Of a stretch of DNA of 24,418 nucleotides, positions 1-7,288 are shown piece after piece (the first letter of the stretch is position 1; every line of letters begins with the position of its first letter). The stretch is from a bacterium. GTDB lineage: Bacteria; Chloroflexota; Dormibacteria; UBA8260; Bog-877. Below the pieces are notes generated by a model. That model ran no database searches. It was not told the DNA's origin and saw nothing but the letters and a program-made list of their open reading frames with translations. A program made the position numbers and the translations under genes. The stretch lies in contig JAKABA010000045.1 of the NCBI GenBank assembly GCA_021802115.1, positions 1-24,418 of the forward strand. The letters run 5' to 3'.

Positions 1-250
1 ACCACCGAAACGCGGTGTGGGGGTGGATGCCTTGGCGGCGCGCCCACTCAGTCAGATTCACGATCTGCACTATCATACATACGTCTGGGCACTTGAAGGA
101 TGTTACTGGTGACCAGCTACCAACCCCACCACGCCGCCTCCCCACCCTGTGGGTTGACTTCCAGCGAACGGGTAAGCGGCGGCTCACGGCCGCTGGGCTG
201 CCCGGCGCTCGACCGTTGTCTGGCGGTGGCGACCCCTTCGGTGCCATGAT
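1..250. other. Gene-free window start
   Basis: I see no convincing coding sequence here. The open frames lack family motifs and read as random GC-rich translation. Bases 48-105 are clearly richer in A+T than the surroundings and include TATCAT at 71-76, which could be a -10 element, but no well-spaced -35 accompanies it. A short inverted pair CTGGT/ACCAG lies at 106-116. The stretch may be the end of an upstream intergenic region plus the leader of the gene at 251. Confidence 0.5.
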
Positions 251-484
251 TTGCGGGTGGAAGATCTGGAGTTGACCGCGTTGGTGCGCGGGGCGGTGCC
301 AGCCGGGCCGGGGTCGGACAGCATTTGGGTCACCCAGCCCCGGCCAGGCGAGGTGGTCGTTCAAGCGCACCCCTCGTCGAATTACGTGGTCGTGTTGACG
401 CCCATATTGCGAGAGCAGATCTCGGCCGCACTCAGGGAGTGGATGCCCGACATCCGCCAGATCACCTTTGACCCTCACCACTGA
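251..484 (+). CDS. Small protein with DnaA-N/DciA-like fold signature, function unknown
   Basis: The 77-residue product is not confidently recognised. Its C-terminal half has a strand (EVVVQA), a polar turn (PSSNY), a long amphipathic helix (LREQISAALREWMP) and a closing strand (IRQITF). This order resembles the DnaA N-terminal domain and the DciA/DUF721 family, both linked to replication initiation and helicase loading. That resemblance is my inference from pattern only. The start is uncertain: TTG 251, GTG 257 and TTG 272 are all in frame, and only TTG 272 has a modest purine-rich stretch upstream (GGAAG, 259-263). The frame ends in His-His-stop, and the HTH gene begins about 100 bases later on the same strand. 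A shadow frame cannot be excluded, but the ordered hydrophobic pattern argues for a real gene. Confidence 0.45.
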   Translation: MRVEDLELTALVRGAVPAGPGSDSIWVTQPRPGEVVVQAHPSSNYVVVLTPILREQISAALREWMPDIRQITFDPHH

Positions 485-591
485 CGCTGGTCGCGGTAGT
501 GAGGGCAGGCACCGGCCGTCTGGTTCGGGAGGGACGGCCCGGAGTGGCTGACCCCGGGAGATCGGATGATGAGCCGGGACGGAAGCGCCTG

Positions 592-801
592 ATGGGCCCC
601 TTGGAGGTTGGTCTCGCCTTGGGCGTGAAGCCTCAAGTGGTAGTGAACTGGATCCGAGAGGGGAGGGCGCATCCGAGTGCCGTCGACGAGCTGGGGCGTT
701 TCCGGTTCACGGAGTCTGACGTAGAGCAGTTGCGCGCCGGTCTCGGCCAGCGTCGCAGGCGTCCGGCGGGGTCCGGCCCCGAGGCTGGTGTCGAGACCTG
801 A
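592..801 (+). CDS. BldC/MerR-like mini helix-turn-helix DNA-binding protein
   Basis: This 69-residue protein is almost entirely one winged helix-turn-helix of the MerR/excisionase type (HTH_17-like). Residues 3-22 (PLEVGLALGVKPQVVVNWIR) make the HTH, followed by a wing (ELGRFRF) and the typical closing helix TESDVEQLRAGL. The size and layout match BldC-type proteins of Actinomycetota, which bind DNA head to tail as small regulators. That match is from family knowledge, and the target here is unknown. I chose ATG 592 because GGAAG at 581-585 is a well-spaced ribosome binding site. An in-frame GTG at 499 would add 31 low-complexity residues and is less likely. The tail after residue 52 is Arg/Gly-rich and probably flexible. 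The gene sits just upstream of pepA on the same strand. Confidence 0.7.
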   Translation: MGPLEVGLALGVKPQVVVNWIREGRAHPSAVDELGRFRFTESDVEQLRAGLGQRRRRPAGSGPEAGVET

Positions 802-825
802 TGGCCAACCAGGGAGGAGATTGAG

Positions 826-2343
826 TTGCAGGCAAAGGCGGCAGACGCGGAGCTGACGAAGCTGCGGGTTGACGTGGTCGTGGTCCCCTACTTTCAGGGC
901 GAGCCTCTGGGTCCGGTCGGAGCCGCCGTTGACCGCGCCCTGGACGGCCATTTCGCCCGAATGCTCGAAACCAAGGAGGCGTCGGGGAGGTTCCCGGAGC
1001 GAGTCCTGGTGCCGACCATGGGTCGTCTGGCATCCCCTCGAGTGCTCTTCCTCTCCCTGGGGCCGAGGGCGCTTCTGGATGGGTATCGCCTCCGCAACGC
1101 CCTCCAGTTCGCCACGCGACAGGTCCGCACCTTCTGTCGCTCGGCGGCGGTGGTGGTGGACCCCGTGCTCCGCGACGTGATGTCTGCTCCGGCCACTGGC
1201 CAGGCTCCCCAGTCCCTGGCAAGGGCGATTGCGGAGGGGATCGCACTGGGCAACTATCGGGTCGGCGAGTTGAAGGCGGCCGAGGAGACGGGGCAGGTCG
1301 AGGAACTCCATCTGGCTGGGCTGGGATCCGGCTCTGACTTGGCCGCCGCCCTGGCAGCCGGGGTGCGCTTGGCCGAGGCCACGAATGCCACCAGGGCGCT
1401 GCAGTGGCGGCCCAGCAATCGGTTGACCCCGACCGACTTCGCCGAGGAAACTGAGAGGCTGGCCAAGGCTCACGGCTTGAGCCTCAAGGTGCTCGAGCGG
1501 GCGGAGATGACCAAGCTCGGGATGGGAGCCCTGCTGGCCGTGGCCAAGGGTTCGCACGAGCCGCCCAAGATGGTCTTCCTGCGCTACAAGCCGAAGGCCT
1601 CCGACCGTTCGGGCAGGGTGCTGGCCCTGGTTGGCAAGGGCATCACCTTCGACACTGGTGGCATCTCCCTCAAGCCCAATCCCGGGATGGTGACCATGAA
1701 GTCGGACATGAGCGGGGCCGCCGCCGTGATCCAGGCGATGGCGGTGATCGCCCGTACCGAGCCCAGGATCGAGGTGCTGGGCCTGGCGCCGCTGACCGAG
1801 AACATGCCCGGCGGGGGGGCCACCAAGCCCGGCGACGTGGTCGCGGCGATGAATGGAAAGACGATCGAGATCAACAACACCGACGCTGAGGGGAGGTTGG
1901 TCCTGGCCGATGCCCTCTGCTACGCGGTCAGCCAGGGAGCCACCCACCTGGTGGACGTGGCCACTCTCACGGGCGCCATCTCGATCGCCCTTGGTCACCC
2001 CGTCACCGGAGCGATGAGCAACAACCGGGAGCTCCTGGAGGCGGTCCGGACCGCCTCGCTCGAGGCCGGCGAACGGATCTGGGAGCTACCGATATACCCC
2101 GAGCACGAGGTGGCTCTGACCTGCGATATCGCCGATGTCCGCAACACAGCCGGGATTCCCGCCGCGGGCAGCATCAACGCGGCGGTGTTCCTGCGCGAGT
2201 TCGTCTCGGATCGGCCCTGGGTTCATCTCGACATCGCGGCCTCGTCCTACCATGGAGAGCCCCTGTTGGCTGGATTGGTGCCCAAGGGTCCCACCGGGGT
2301 GATGACCCGCACCCTGGCCCATCTTCCCTTCCACCTGGGCTGA
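826..2343 (+). CDS. pepA: Leucyl aminopeptidase (M17 family)
   Basis: This is a cytosolic metallo-exopeptidase that removes N-terminal amino acids, preferring Leu, during peptide turnover. It has an N-terminal macro-like domain (about 1-170) and a C-terminal M17 catalytic domain. The metal/active-site block GKGITFDTGGISLKP lies near residues 269-283, MKSDMSGAAAV follows, and the family signature NTDAEGRL is near 350-357. These supply the Lys, Asp, Glu and Arg residues that bind two metals and activate the substrate in this family. Length (505 residues) is normal. The TTG start at 826 is preferred because AGGGAGGAGA at 811-820 is a strong Shine-Dalgarno. In some bacteria PepA also binds DNA (XerC/D partner), which cannot be judged here. 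The next gene is convergent. Confidence 0.97.
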   Translation: MQAKAADAELTKLRVDVVVVPYFQGEPLGPVGAAVDRALDGHFARMLETKEASGRFPERVLVPTMGRLASPRVLFLSLGPRALLDGYRLRNALQFATRQVRTFCRSAAVVVDPVLRDVMSAPATGQAPQSLARAIAEGIALGNYRVGELKAAEETGQVEELHLAGLGSGSDLAAALAAGVRLAEATNATRALQWRPSNRLTPTDFAEETERLAKAHGLSLKVLERAEMTKLGMGALLAVAKGSHEPPKMVFLRYKPKASDRSGRVLALVGKGITFDTGGISLKPNPGMVTMKSDMSGAAAVIQAMAVIARTEPRIEVLGLAPLTENMPGGGATKPGDVVAAMNGKTIEINNTDAEGRLVLADALCYAVSQGATHLVDVATLTGAISIALGHPVTGAMSNNRELLEAVRTASLEAGERIWELPIYPEHEVALTCDIADVRNTAGIPAAGSINAAVFLREFVSDRPWVHLDIAASSYHGEPLLAGLVPKGPTGVMTRTLAHLPFHLG

Positions 2344-2392
2344 TCTGGGGCGCGGAGCTACCGACCGGGATGCCCAGGCTGGACCGGGGCCG

Positions 2393-3190
2393 TCAGACGG
2401 GCGCGAAGGTCTGGCCTGGGCCGTCTCCCAGCTGACGCAGGCGGCCCTCGGCCGCCAGCTTGAGGCAGTGGGCCAAGACGGTCTGGCCGGCGTAGGGGAG
2501 GACCTCGGCCGGGTAACCCGCGTAGAGCTCTGGGACCAGATCCGCCGGGCGGCGTGGACCGTTCCGGAATGCCCGCAGGACCTCGGCCTCGCGCTCCTGA
2601 CGGTGGCGGATCAGGGTCTCCAAGGCGGCCCCTGGGTTGTCGATCGGCTCGCCATGGCCGGGCAGCAGGCGGTCCACGGCCAGCTCGGAAACCCGGGCCA
2701 GGGAGTCGAGGTACTGTCCCATGTCACCATCGGGCGGCCAGATCACGCTGGTGGTCCCGGACAGAACCAGGTCGCCGGTGAAAAGAAGCCGCTCGCGCTC
2801 GGCCAGAAAGCAGAGGTGATCGCTGGAATGGCCGGGGGTGTGGATGGCCACCAACTCGGTTCGGCCGGCAAGAATCCGGTCCTGATCGTGGAGGGGCAGG
2901 TTGCCGACCCGGTCCGCCCGTCGGTGGAAAACGGCCAGCGGCGCTCCGGTGAGTTCAGTCAGGCGCAGAGCTCCCGCCTGATGGTCTTCGTGATGGTGCG
3001 TACAGAGCACGGCCGCAACCCTGCCCACCTGGGCGGCCGCATCCACCACCCGCCCAAGGTGCGCCTCGTCGAGCGGACCGGGATCGATCACCACCACCTC
3101 GTCCAGGCCGAAAATCCAGGTGTTGGTGCCGGGGCCGGTCAGCGGTCCTGGGTTGGGTGCCCGGACCAAAGTCAGGCTCGTGGTCAGCAT
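2393..3190 (-). CDS. Metallo-beta-lactamase-fold hydrolase (LACTB2-like)
   Basis: The 265-residue cytosolic hydrolase carries the complete zinc set of the metallo-beta-lactamase superfamily: HHHEDH at 65-70 (HxHxDH), HTPGHSSDH around 117-125, the bridging Asp in FTGDLVL, and the last His in LLPGHGEPI. A C-terminal winged-helix-like tail (from LRAFRNGPRRPADLVPELYAG onward) is typical of the LACTB2/glyoxalase-II-related group, some of which act on RNA or thioesters. The substrate cannot be read from sequence. The ATG start at 3190 lies 2 bases after the stop of the Nudix gene, so the two are almost certainly one transcript read leftward. The pairing of an MBL hydrolase with a CoA-type Nudix enzyme hints at acyl-CoA or thioester housekeeping, which is inference. 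Confidence 0.92.
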   Translation of the reverse strand: MLTTSLTLVRAPNPGPLTGPGTNTWIFGLDEVVVIDPGPLDEAHLGRVVDAAAQVGRVAAVLCTHHHEDHQAGALRLTELTGAPLAVFHRRADRVGNLPLHDQDRILAGRTELVAIHTPGHSSDHLCFLAERERLLFTGDLVLSGTTSVIWPPDGDMGQYLDSLARVSELAVDRLLPGHGEPIDNPGAALETLIRHRQEREAEVLRAFRNGPRRPADLVPELYAGYPAEVLPYAGQTVLAHCLKLAAEGRLRQLGDGPGQTFAPV

Positions 3191-3192
3191 CC

Positions 3193-3984
3193 CTAATCCC
3201 CGTGCAGAGTGGACAGGTCAAGCCCCGGATAGCGGGCGCTGGTGACGTCCTCAAGGCGGGGACGCATCGTATCAACCACATCTCGGCGGGCTCGCTCGAG
3301 GACGTCCTCGACACCGGTCGAGCGGGCCAGCCACGCCAGAACTGCCCGGGTTGGAGGCAGCAACTGGCAATCGCCGCGCAGTCCCTCAGCCAGCGCCTGG
3401 GTCGGGGCCACCCAGCGCAGCGAGACGTGCTCCCCAAGGGCATCGCCCGAAGGCTCCTGGCCGGCTGGGCTCGCCGCCACGAAAAATCGGGTGTCGAAGC
3501 GACGGGGGAGCCCCTCGGGGGTCACCCAGTGAGCGCAGAAGGCGATCTCGTCCACCGCGGGTCGGAGCTGGAAGCTCGCCAACGCCGACAGTAGCAGGGC
3601 GGGCTCGCCGTGGCGCAGGAGGGCCCTGGTCGGCTCCAGCTCCGCCAGCTGTTGCGCGTTGCACGGCCGTCCTTGGGCATCGCCAGCCAGCAGAATGCCG
3701 CACTCCTCGTAGGTCTCGCGAATCGCCGCCACTCTGACCGCGAGGTCAGCCCGGACGTCCCAATTGCGTTCAGCTTGCCGGTCCAGCAGCAGGCGCCATC
3801 GCGGGTCGCGATCCGACATGTCCACGGATCCGCCCGGGAACACCTGGGTGCGGGGCGCGAAACTGGCGCTGGCGGGCCGGCCGAGGAGGAGGACCTGGAG
3901 CTCACTACCGCCGGTCCTGAGCAGCGCCAGGGTGGCGGCGTCGCGCAGCTCGCCACCTCCGGCTGGGGTGCCGGGATCCGCCAT
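3193..3984 (-). CDS. Nudix hydrolase, NUDT19-like
   Basis: The 263-residue Nudix protein cleaves a nucleoside-diphosphate-linked substrate using Mg2+. Its Nudix box is split: FPGGSVD at 49-55 is separated by about 35 residues from REtyEECGI at 89-97. An enlarged loop inside the box is characteristic of the NUDT19/RP2 group, whose studied members hydrolyse CoA and acyl-CoA. That activity is inferred, not shown. The ATG at 3984 was chosen because GGGAG lies 8 bases upstream on the coding strand. A longer frame reaching 4101 adds a low-complexity Arg/Gly/Ser stretch and is rejected. It lies 2 bases upstream of the MBL hydrolase and behind the duplicated-domain gene, all transcribed leftward. Confidence 0.9.
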   Translation of the reverse strand: MADPGTPAGGGELRDAATLALLRTGGSELQVLLLGRPASASFAPRTQVFPGGSVDMSDRDPRWRLLLDRQAERNWDVRADLAVRVAAIRETYEECGILLAGDAQGRPCNAQQLAELEPTRALLRHGEPALLLSALASFQLRPAVDEIAFCAHWVTPEGLPRRFDTRFFVAASPAGQEPSGDALGEHVSLRWVAPTQALAEGLRGDCQLLPPTRAVLAWLARSTGVEDVLERARRDVVDTMRPRLEDVTSARYPGLDLSTLHGD

Positions 3985-4106
3985 CTCACCGACTCCCTGG
4001 GGCTGGCGCCGCCCCCCACCGCCGGGCTGGACACGGGACCCGGCCGAAGCGCCCAGCCCAGTGGTTGAAGTCGCGCTCGACCGCGCGGGTACCGGCCGCA
4101 TCGGGT

Positions 4107-4125
4107 CGGGCGTTTTTCACGCCCG
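4107..4125 (-). terminator. Stem-loop directly after the 4128-4703 gene
   Basis: A perfect 7-bp inverted repeat CGGGCGT/ACGCCCG encloses a 5-base loop (GAAAA in the RNA read leftward). It starts 2 bases past the TGA stop of the upstream gene. There is no U-tract, so it could be an actinobacterial-style terminator, an attenuator ahead of the Nudix gene, or an mRNA-stabilising hairpin. Confidence 0.45.
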
Positions 4126-4127
4126 GC

Positions 4128-4703
4128 TCAAAGAGCTGCGGCTCCGCGCTCCGAGAAACTGAGGATTTGGCGGGGATGGATCAGTGCGAACGGGCGCTGG
4201 ATGGTGACCCGCTCATGGGTCAGGGCCGGCAGCCAGACGGCATTGAGATTGCGCACCGCCAGGAAGTCGTCGACGCTCCGCTCCAGGGTCTCTCGAAGGC
4301 TCAGCCTCGGCTCCAGAAAGACCTCGCACACCAGTGAGAATGTGTCGATGGTCAGCGCTACCTGGTGAGTTACCTTCTGCTCCAGGAGGGCTCGTCGGCC
4401 ACCCATGTCGGCGCTGTTCTCGCCGATCGGGGCCAGCATCAAAATCGAGCGCTTGGAGAGCATGGCCGACTCTTCCACGGTGCTGATCACCGGATAGGTG
4501 CTGGCCAGTGGTTCCAGGGTCAGCTGCCGGATCTCCAGGTACTCAGTCATCCGGTTGACCACATCGGTCAACCGCAGCGGAGGCGCTACTTCGATGTCTC
4601 CGGTCAACTTGAGGAATGAGCTGAAAAGTTCGATCCGTTCCCAGTTCTCCACTGTGCCGCAGTATACGAGAGTGATCGATCCGTCTAACTCGCATTCCGC
4701 CAC
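4128..4703 (-). CDS. Conserved-type unknown protein made of a tandem duplication
   Basis: I do not recognise this 191-residue soluble protein. It contains two copies of one module. Residues 24-62 (IELFSSFLKLTGDIEVAPPL and onward) and 115-153 (VALTIDTFSLVCEVFLEPRL and onward) align without gaps at an offset of 91 residues. Both follow the pattern L-x-x-x-hydrophobic-x-x-x-P-x-L-x-L-x-(D/E)-x-x-x-R-x-x-x-(F/Y)-L-x-(I/V)-R. Each copy is followed by a short beta-rich segment (SKRSILMLAP; RPFALIHPRQILSF). The GTG at 4703 sits 1 base from the oppositely directed birA start. An alternative GTG at 4652, 8 bases after a perfect TATACT (4661-4666), would be leaderless and remove that clash. The Nudix/MBL pair follows downstream on the same strand. 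Confidence 0.75.
   Translation of the reverse strand: MAECELDGSITLVYCGTVENWERIELFSSFLKLTGDIEVAPPLRLTDVVNRMTEYLEIRQLTLEPLASTYPVISTVEESAMLSKRSILMLAPIGENSADMGGRRALLEQKVTHQVALTIDTFSLVCEVFLEPRLSLRETLERSVDDFLAVRNLNAVWLPALTHERVTIQRPFALIHPRQILSFSERGAAAL
4661..4666 (-). promoter_or_regulatory. Candidate -10 element (TATACT) for a leaderless start at 4652
   Basis: On the minus strand TATACT matches the sigma70 -10 consensus closely (TATAAT). It ends 8 bases before an in-frame GTG at 4652, the usual distance for transcription to begin on the start codon. The -35 region is poor. If real, the duplicated-domain protein begins at VENWERIELF instead of at 4703. Confidence 0.35.
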
Positions 4704-4704
4704 C

Positions 4705-5544
4705 GTGGCCGGGTGGGGCCGGGGCGCTGGTGGTGGCCTTCGGGCGGACTTGCTGGGCCAGGAGCTGGCCGCGGCCGGAGTCCCCTATCGAGTGCGACTT
4801 CAGGCGAGGGTTCCCAGCACCCAGGACTTGGTGCTCGCCGCGGCCCGCGCCGGCGAACCCGAGGGTCTGGTGGTCATGGCTGACCACCAGACCAGGGGAA
4901 GGGGGCGTGCCGGTCACAGCTGGATCGACGCGCCGGGGACGTCCCTGATGTTCTCCTTGCTCTGGCGCCCCATCGGGCCGGTCGCAGACTGGGGCTCCCT
5001 GTCCCTGACCGCCGGCCTGGCCGTCGCCGAGGGCATTGAGGCCGCTGGTGGACCGGTGGCCGACGTGAAGTGGCCCAACGACTGCCTGGCGGGTGGGCGC
5101 AAGCTGGCTGGCATCCTGGTGGAGACGGGGATGTCCGCCGGGTCAGCGTCGGCCGTCGTCGGGGTCGGCTGCAACGTGGCCTGGGCGGGGGTGGACCCCG
5201 GCCTCGGACCCGAGGCGACCGCAACTGACCTCGAAGGCTCGCCGGTCGACCTCACCGAGCTGGCAGGGGCTGTCCTGACCAGCCTGCACCGTCGCTATCG
5301 GGAGTGGTCGGCCGGAGGCTTTGACGCCCTGCGTCCCGCCTGGACCGCGCGCTGCGCCTGGCTGGGCCGACGAGTCGTGGTGAGGCTCCCCGACGGCCAC
5401 CTTGAGGGCGAGATGCTGGGCGTCGATGGCGACGGCTCGCTCCGCCTCGGGGTGGGCGGGGGCGAGGTACTGGTGCCGGCGGGGGATGTCAGCCGCCCGG
5501 GTGGCCCGGCACTGCGTATCTCGGCGCGGATGACGGGCAGATAA
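4705..5544 (+). CDS. birA: Biotin--[acetyl-CoA-carboxylase] ligase
   Basis: The enzyme activates biotin with ATP to biotinyl-AMP and transfers it to the lysine of biotin carboxyl carrier proteins. Visible motifs are the substrate region VPSTQDL (36-42), the biotinyl-AMP loop TRGRGRAGHSW (63-73), KWPND (122-126), GRKLAGILVE with the catalytic-region Lys (131-140) and GVGCNV (153-158). A small SH3-like C-terminal domain (about 230-279) follows, as in the family. There is no N-terminal DNA-binding domain, so this is the monofunctional class I type and probably not a repressor of biotin genes. GTG 4705 gives 279 residues, normal for class I; upstream in-frame starts run through the opposite gene and are unlikely. 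TTG 4750 is an alternative. Confidence 0.93.
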   Translation: MAGWGRGAGGGLRADLLGQELAAAGVPYRVRLQARVPSTQDLVLAAARAGEPEGLVVMADHQTRGRGRAGHSWIDAPGTSLMFSLLWRPIGPVADWGSLSLTAGLAVAEGIEAAGGPVADVKWPNDCLAGGRKLAGILVETGMSAGSASAVVGVGCNVAWAGVDPGLGPEATATDLEGSPVDLTELAGAVLTSLHRRYREWSAGGFDALRPAWTARCAWLGRRVVVRLPDGHLEGEMLGVDGDGSLRLGVGGGEVLVPAGDVSRPGGPALRISARMTGR

Positions 5545-5557
5545 CTGCGCCGACTGC

Positions 5558-5586
5558 TTGACGGCCAAGGAAGTGGGATCTAGGAT
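5558..5586 (+). promoter_or_regulatory. Sigma70-type promoter for the 5660 gene
   Basis: TTGACG at 5558-5563 and TAGGAT at 5581-5586 are separated by exactly 17 bases. Transcription would begin near 5593, giving a leader of about 65 bases before the TTG at 5660. It lies 13 bases after the birA stop, so the small gene (and possibly the tRNA) can be transcribed apart from birA. Confidence 0.65.
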
Positions 5587-5659
5587 GGAAAAGCTCGCGC
5601 CAGAGTAGATTTAGACCTTGCGCGCCTTTCCAGCAGAACGCCAAGTCAAGGGATTGCAG

Positions 5660-5977
5660 TTGCCCACCATCGCTGAAACCTCCCACGAAATCTCCAAGCT
5701 CTACGAGGTCGACCACCTCACCCGGCGGGAGCGCAGCGCCCGTCGCAACAAGATCCTCTTCATCGACCGCCTGCTCAATGAGCTGGAGCAGCTGAACATT
5801 GTCGAGGAGGTCACGGTGCCGGTCGCGCTGCGGACCCAGTGCCGAAAGTTGCTGGCCAGGGAGGGACACCCCCTGGGCCGGGGCCGGGCCGATGGCGTCA
5901 GCATCGCGGAGTGGATGGACGCCCTCTATGACGTCCAGGATGGGCTCATGTTCACCATCGGCGACGAGGACGAGTAG
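5660..5977 (+). CDS. Small helical protein of unknown function
   Basis: The 105-residue protein is not recognised. It is predicted to be mostly helical, with a basic stretch (LTRRERSARRNK, about 20-31) followed by an amphipathic helix (ILFIDRLLNELEQLNIVEEV, 32-51). Its C terminus is acidic (IGDEDE). There are no membrane segments, Cys pairs or obvious catalytic motifs. The TTG at 5660 is preferred because AAGGGA lies 8 bases upstream. The in-frame TTG at 5618 has no such site. A well-formed promoter (5558-5586) precedes it, which supports a real, independently expressed gene. The tRNA-Arg follows 64 bases downstream. The basic-then-amphipathic layout could suit a nucleic-acid or protein-binding adaptor, but this is only a guess. 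Confidence 0.75.
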   Translation: MPTIAETSHEISKLYEVDHLTRRERSARRNKILFIDRLLNELEQLNIVEEVTVPVALRTQCRKLLAREGHPLGRGRADGVSIAEWMDALYDVQDGLMFTIGDEDE

Positions 5978-6041
5978 GCTAAGCCTGGTCAGTCCCGGCA
6001 TCGAGTGGACCCGGTCCCCAGGTGTGTGCAGGCGCTGGCGA

Positions 6042-6113
<72 letters not shown>

Positions 6114-6347
6114 CGCGCCGCGGTCGTCGGGGCGGCCGCCGGCCGGGGAGCAGTCCGGCTGCGGGGGGCCACGGCGGGGCCGGGCCCAGACGAGGGCCGG
6201 GCTTGGGACGGCGGCCCAGGTCGCCACAGTGCTGGCCCGGCCAACCGGTACCGGTAGGGGATTGACCACCGGGCCCCGCCGCGAGCCGGGCCCTTGCCGA
6301 AGGCGACGATCGATGAGGATGTCCGATCGCGTTAAGGGGAGGAGAAC

Positions 6348-7253
6348 TTGACCCGGCGGGCGTGGCTGCTGTTTTTGGCGATGTGCCTCATCTGGGGCCT
6401 GCCCTACCTGCTGATCCGGGTGTCGGTCCGAGCCATCACCCCCGCCGAGCTGGTCTTCGGGCGCACCGCCATCGGCGCGGCGGTCCTGCTGCCGGTGGCC
6501 GCTCGCCGGGGCCAGTTGCGAGTGGTCCTCCCGCACTGGAGGCCGCTGCTGGCCTACACCGCGGTCGAGATCGCCGTCCCGTGGCTACTTCTCTCCGACG
6601 CCGAACGGCACCTCAGCAGCTCTCTGTCGGGGCTGCTGGTGGCGGCGGTGCCGCTGGTCGGCACCGGCCTCGCTTGGGCCAGCGGGTCCCGCCAGGTCCT
6701 GGGCCCGCGCCAGCTCGTCGGTCTGCTGGTGGGGCTACTCGGGGTCGGGGCGGTATTGGGCTTCGACCTCAGCACCTTAACCCTGCTGGCTGGTGGGGAG
6801 ATGGCGGTGGTCATCATCTGCTACGCCAGCGGGCCCCAGATCCTGTCGCGCCATCTCGCCCATCTGCCCGGTTTGGGGGTGGTCACATGCTCTCTGACCT
6901 TGAGCGCGGCTGCCTACCTTCCGCTCGCCATCTGGCAGCGCCCCAGGGCTATCCCATCGGGAGAGGTGCTGGCCTCGGTGGCGGTGCTGGGGTTGGTGTG
7001 CACGGCCCTAGCATTCGTCCTCTTCTTCGAGCTGATCCGCCACATCGGAGCTGTGCGGGCGACGGTCATAACCTATGTCAACCCGGCTGTGGCTGTGGCT
7101 CTGGGTGTGTTACTTCTCCACGAACGCTTCACCCCCGGCACCGCCATCGGGTTCGGGCTCATTCTGGTCGGGTCCGCTCTCGCCACCAGGGTCTCCCGGC
7201 CCGCGCGGCGGGACGGCCCACCCACGCTGGCTGCGGCCGGCGTTGAGACCTGA
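6348..7253 (+). CDS. EamA/DMT-family transporter
   Basis: This 301-residue integral membrane protein belongs to the drug/metabolite transporter superfamily. It shows about ten hydrophobic helices arranged as two five-helix EamA repeats. The first begins WLLFLAMCLIWGLPYLLIRV, the second around GGEMAVVIICYASGPQI. The family-typical end-of-helix motif YVNPAVAVALGVLLLHE lies near residue 243-259. Family members export amino acids, metabolites or toxic compounds; the substrate cannot be inferred. The TTG start at 6348 is preceded by GGGGAGGAG, a strong ribosome binding site. The 234-base gap from the tRNA is very GC-rich and holds no other gene. The C-terminal tail (about 277-301) is cytosolic and basic/Pro-rich. 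The next gene is convergent. Confidence 0.9.
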   Translation: MTRRAWLLFLAMCLIWGLPYLLIRVSVRAITPAELVFGRTAIGAAVLLPVAARRGQLRVVLPHWRPLLAYTAVEIAVPWLLLSDAERHLSSSLSGLLVAAVPLVGTGLAWASGSRQVLGPRQLVGLLVGLLGVGAVLGFDLSTLTLLAGGEMAVVIICYASGPQILSRHLAHLPGLGVVTCSLTLSAAAYLPLAIWQRPRAIPSGEVLASVAVLGLVCTALAFVLFFELIRHIGAVRATVITYVNPAVAVALGVLLLHERFTPGTAIGFGLILVGSALATRVSRPARRDGPPTLAAAGVET

Positions 7254-7288
7254 CCTCCCGAGTCCCCGCCCTTCCCCGAGCCGCCGGC

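Noticed and set aside
20..40. A 15-base match to the conserved 5' end of 23S rRNA (GGTGGATGCCTTGGC)
   Set aside because: The bases on both sides do not follow 23S rRNA (no AGGCGATGAAGGA-type continuation), so this looks like chance or at most a tiny fragment.
475..1998. A 507-codon open frame antisense to pepA
   Set aside because: pepA has full M17 motifs. The antisense frame is low-complexity and arises from GC-rich codon use.
4498..4704. An N-terminal extension of BirA that might hold an HTH domain
   Set aside because: The extension has no HTH pattern and lies wholly inside the opposite gene. The class I enzyme is complete from 4705.
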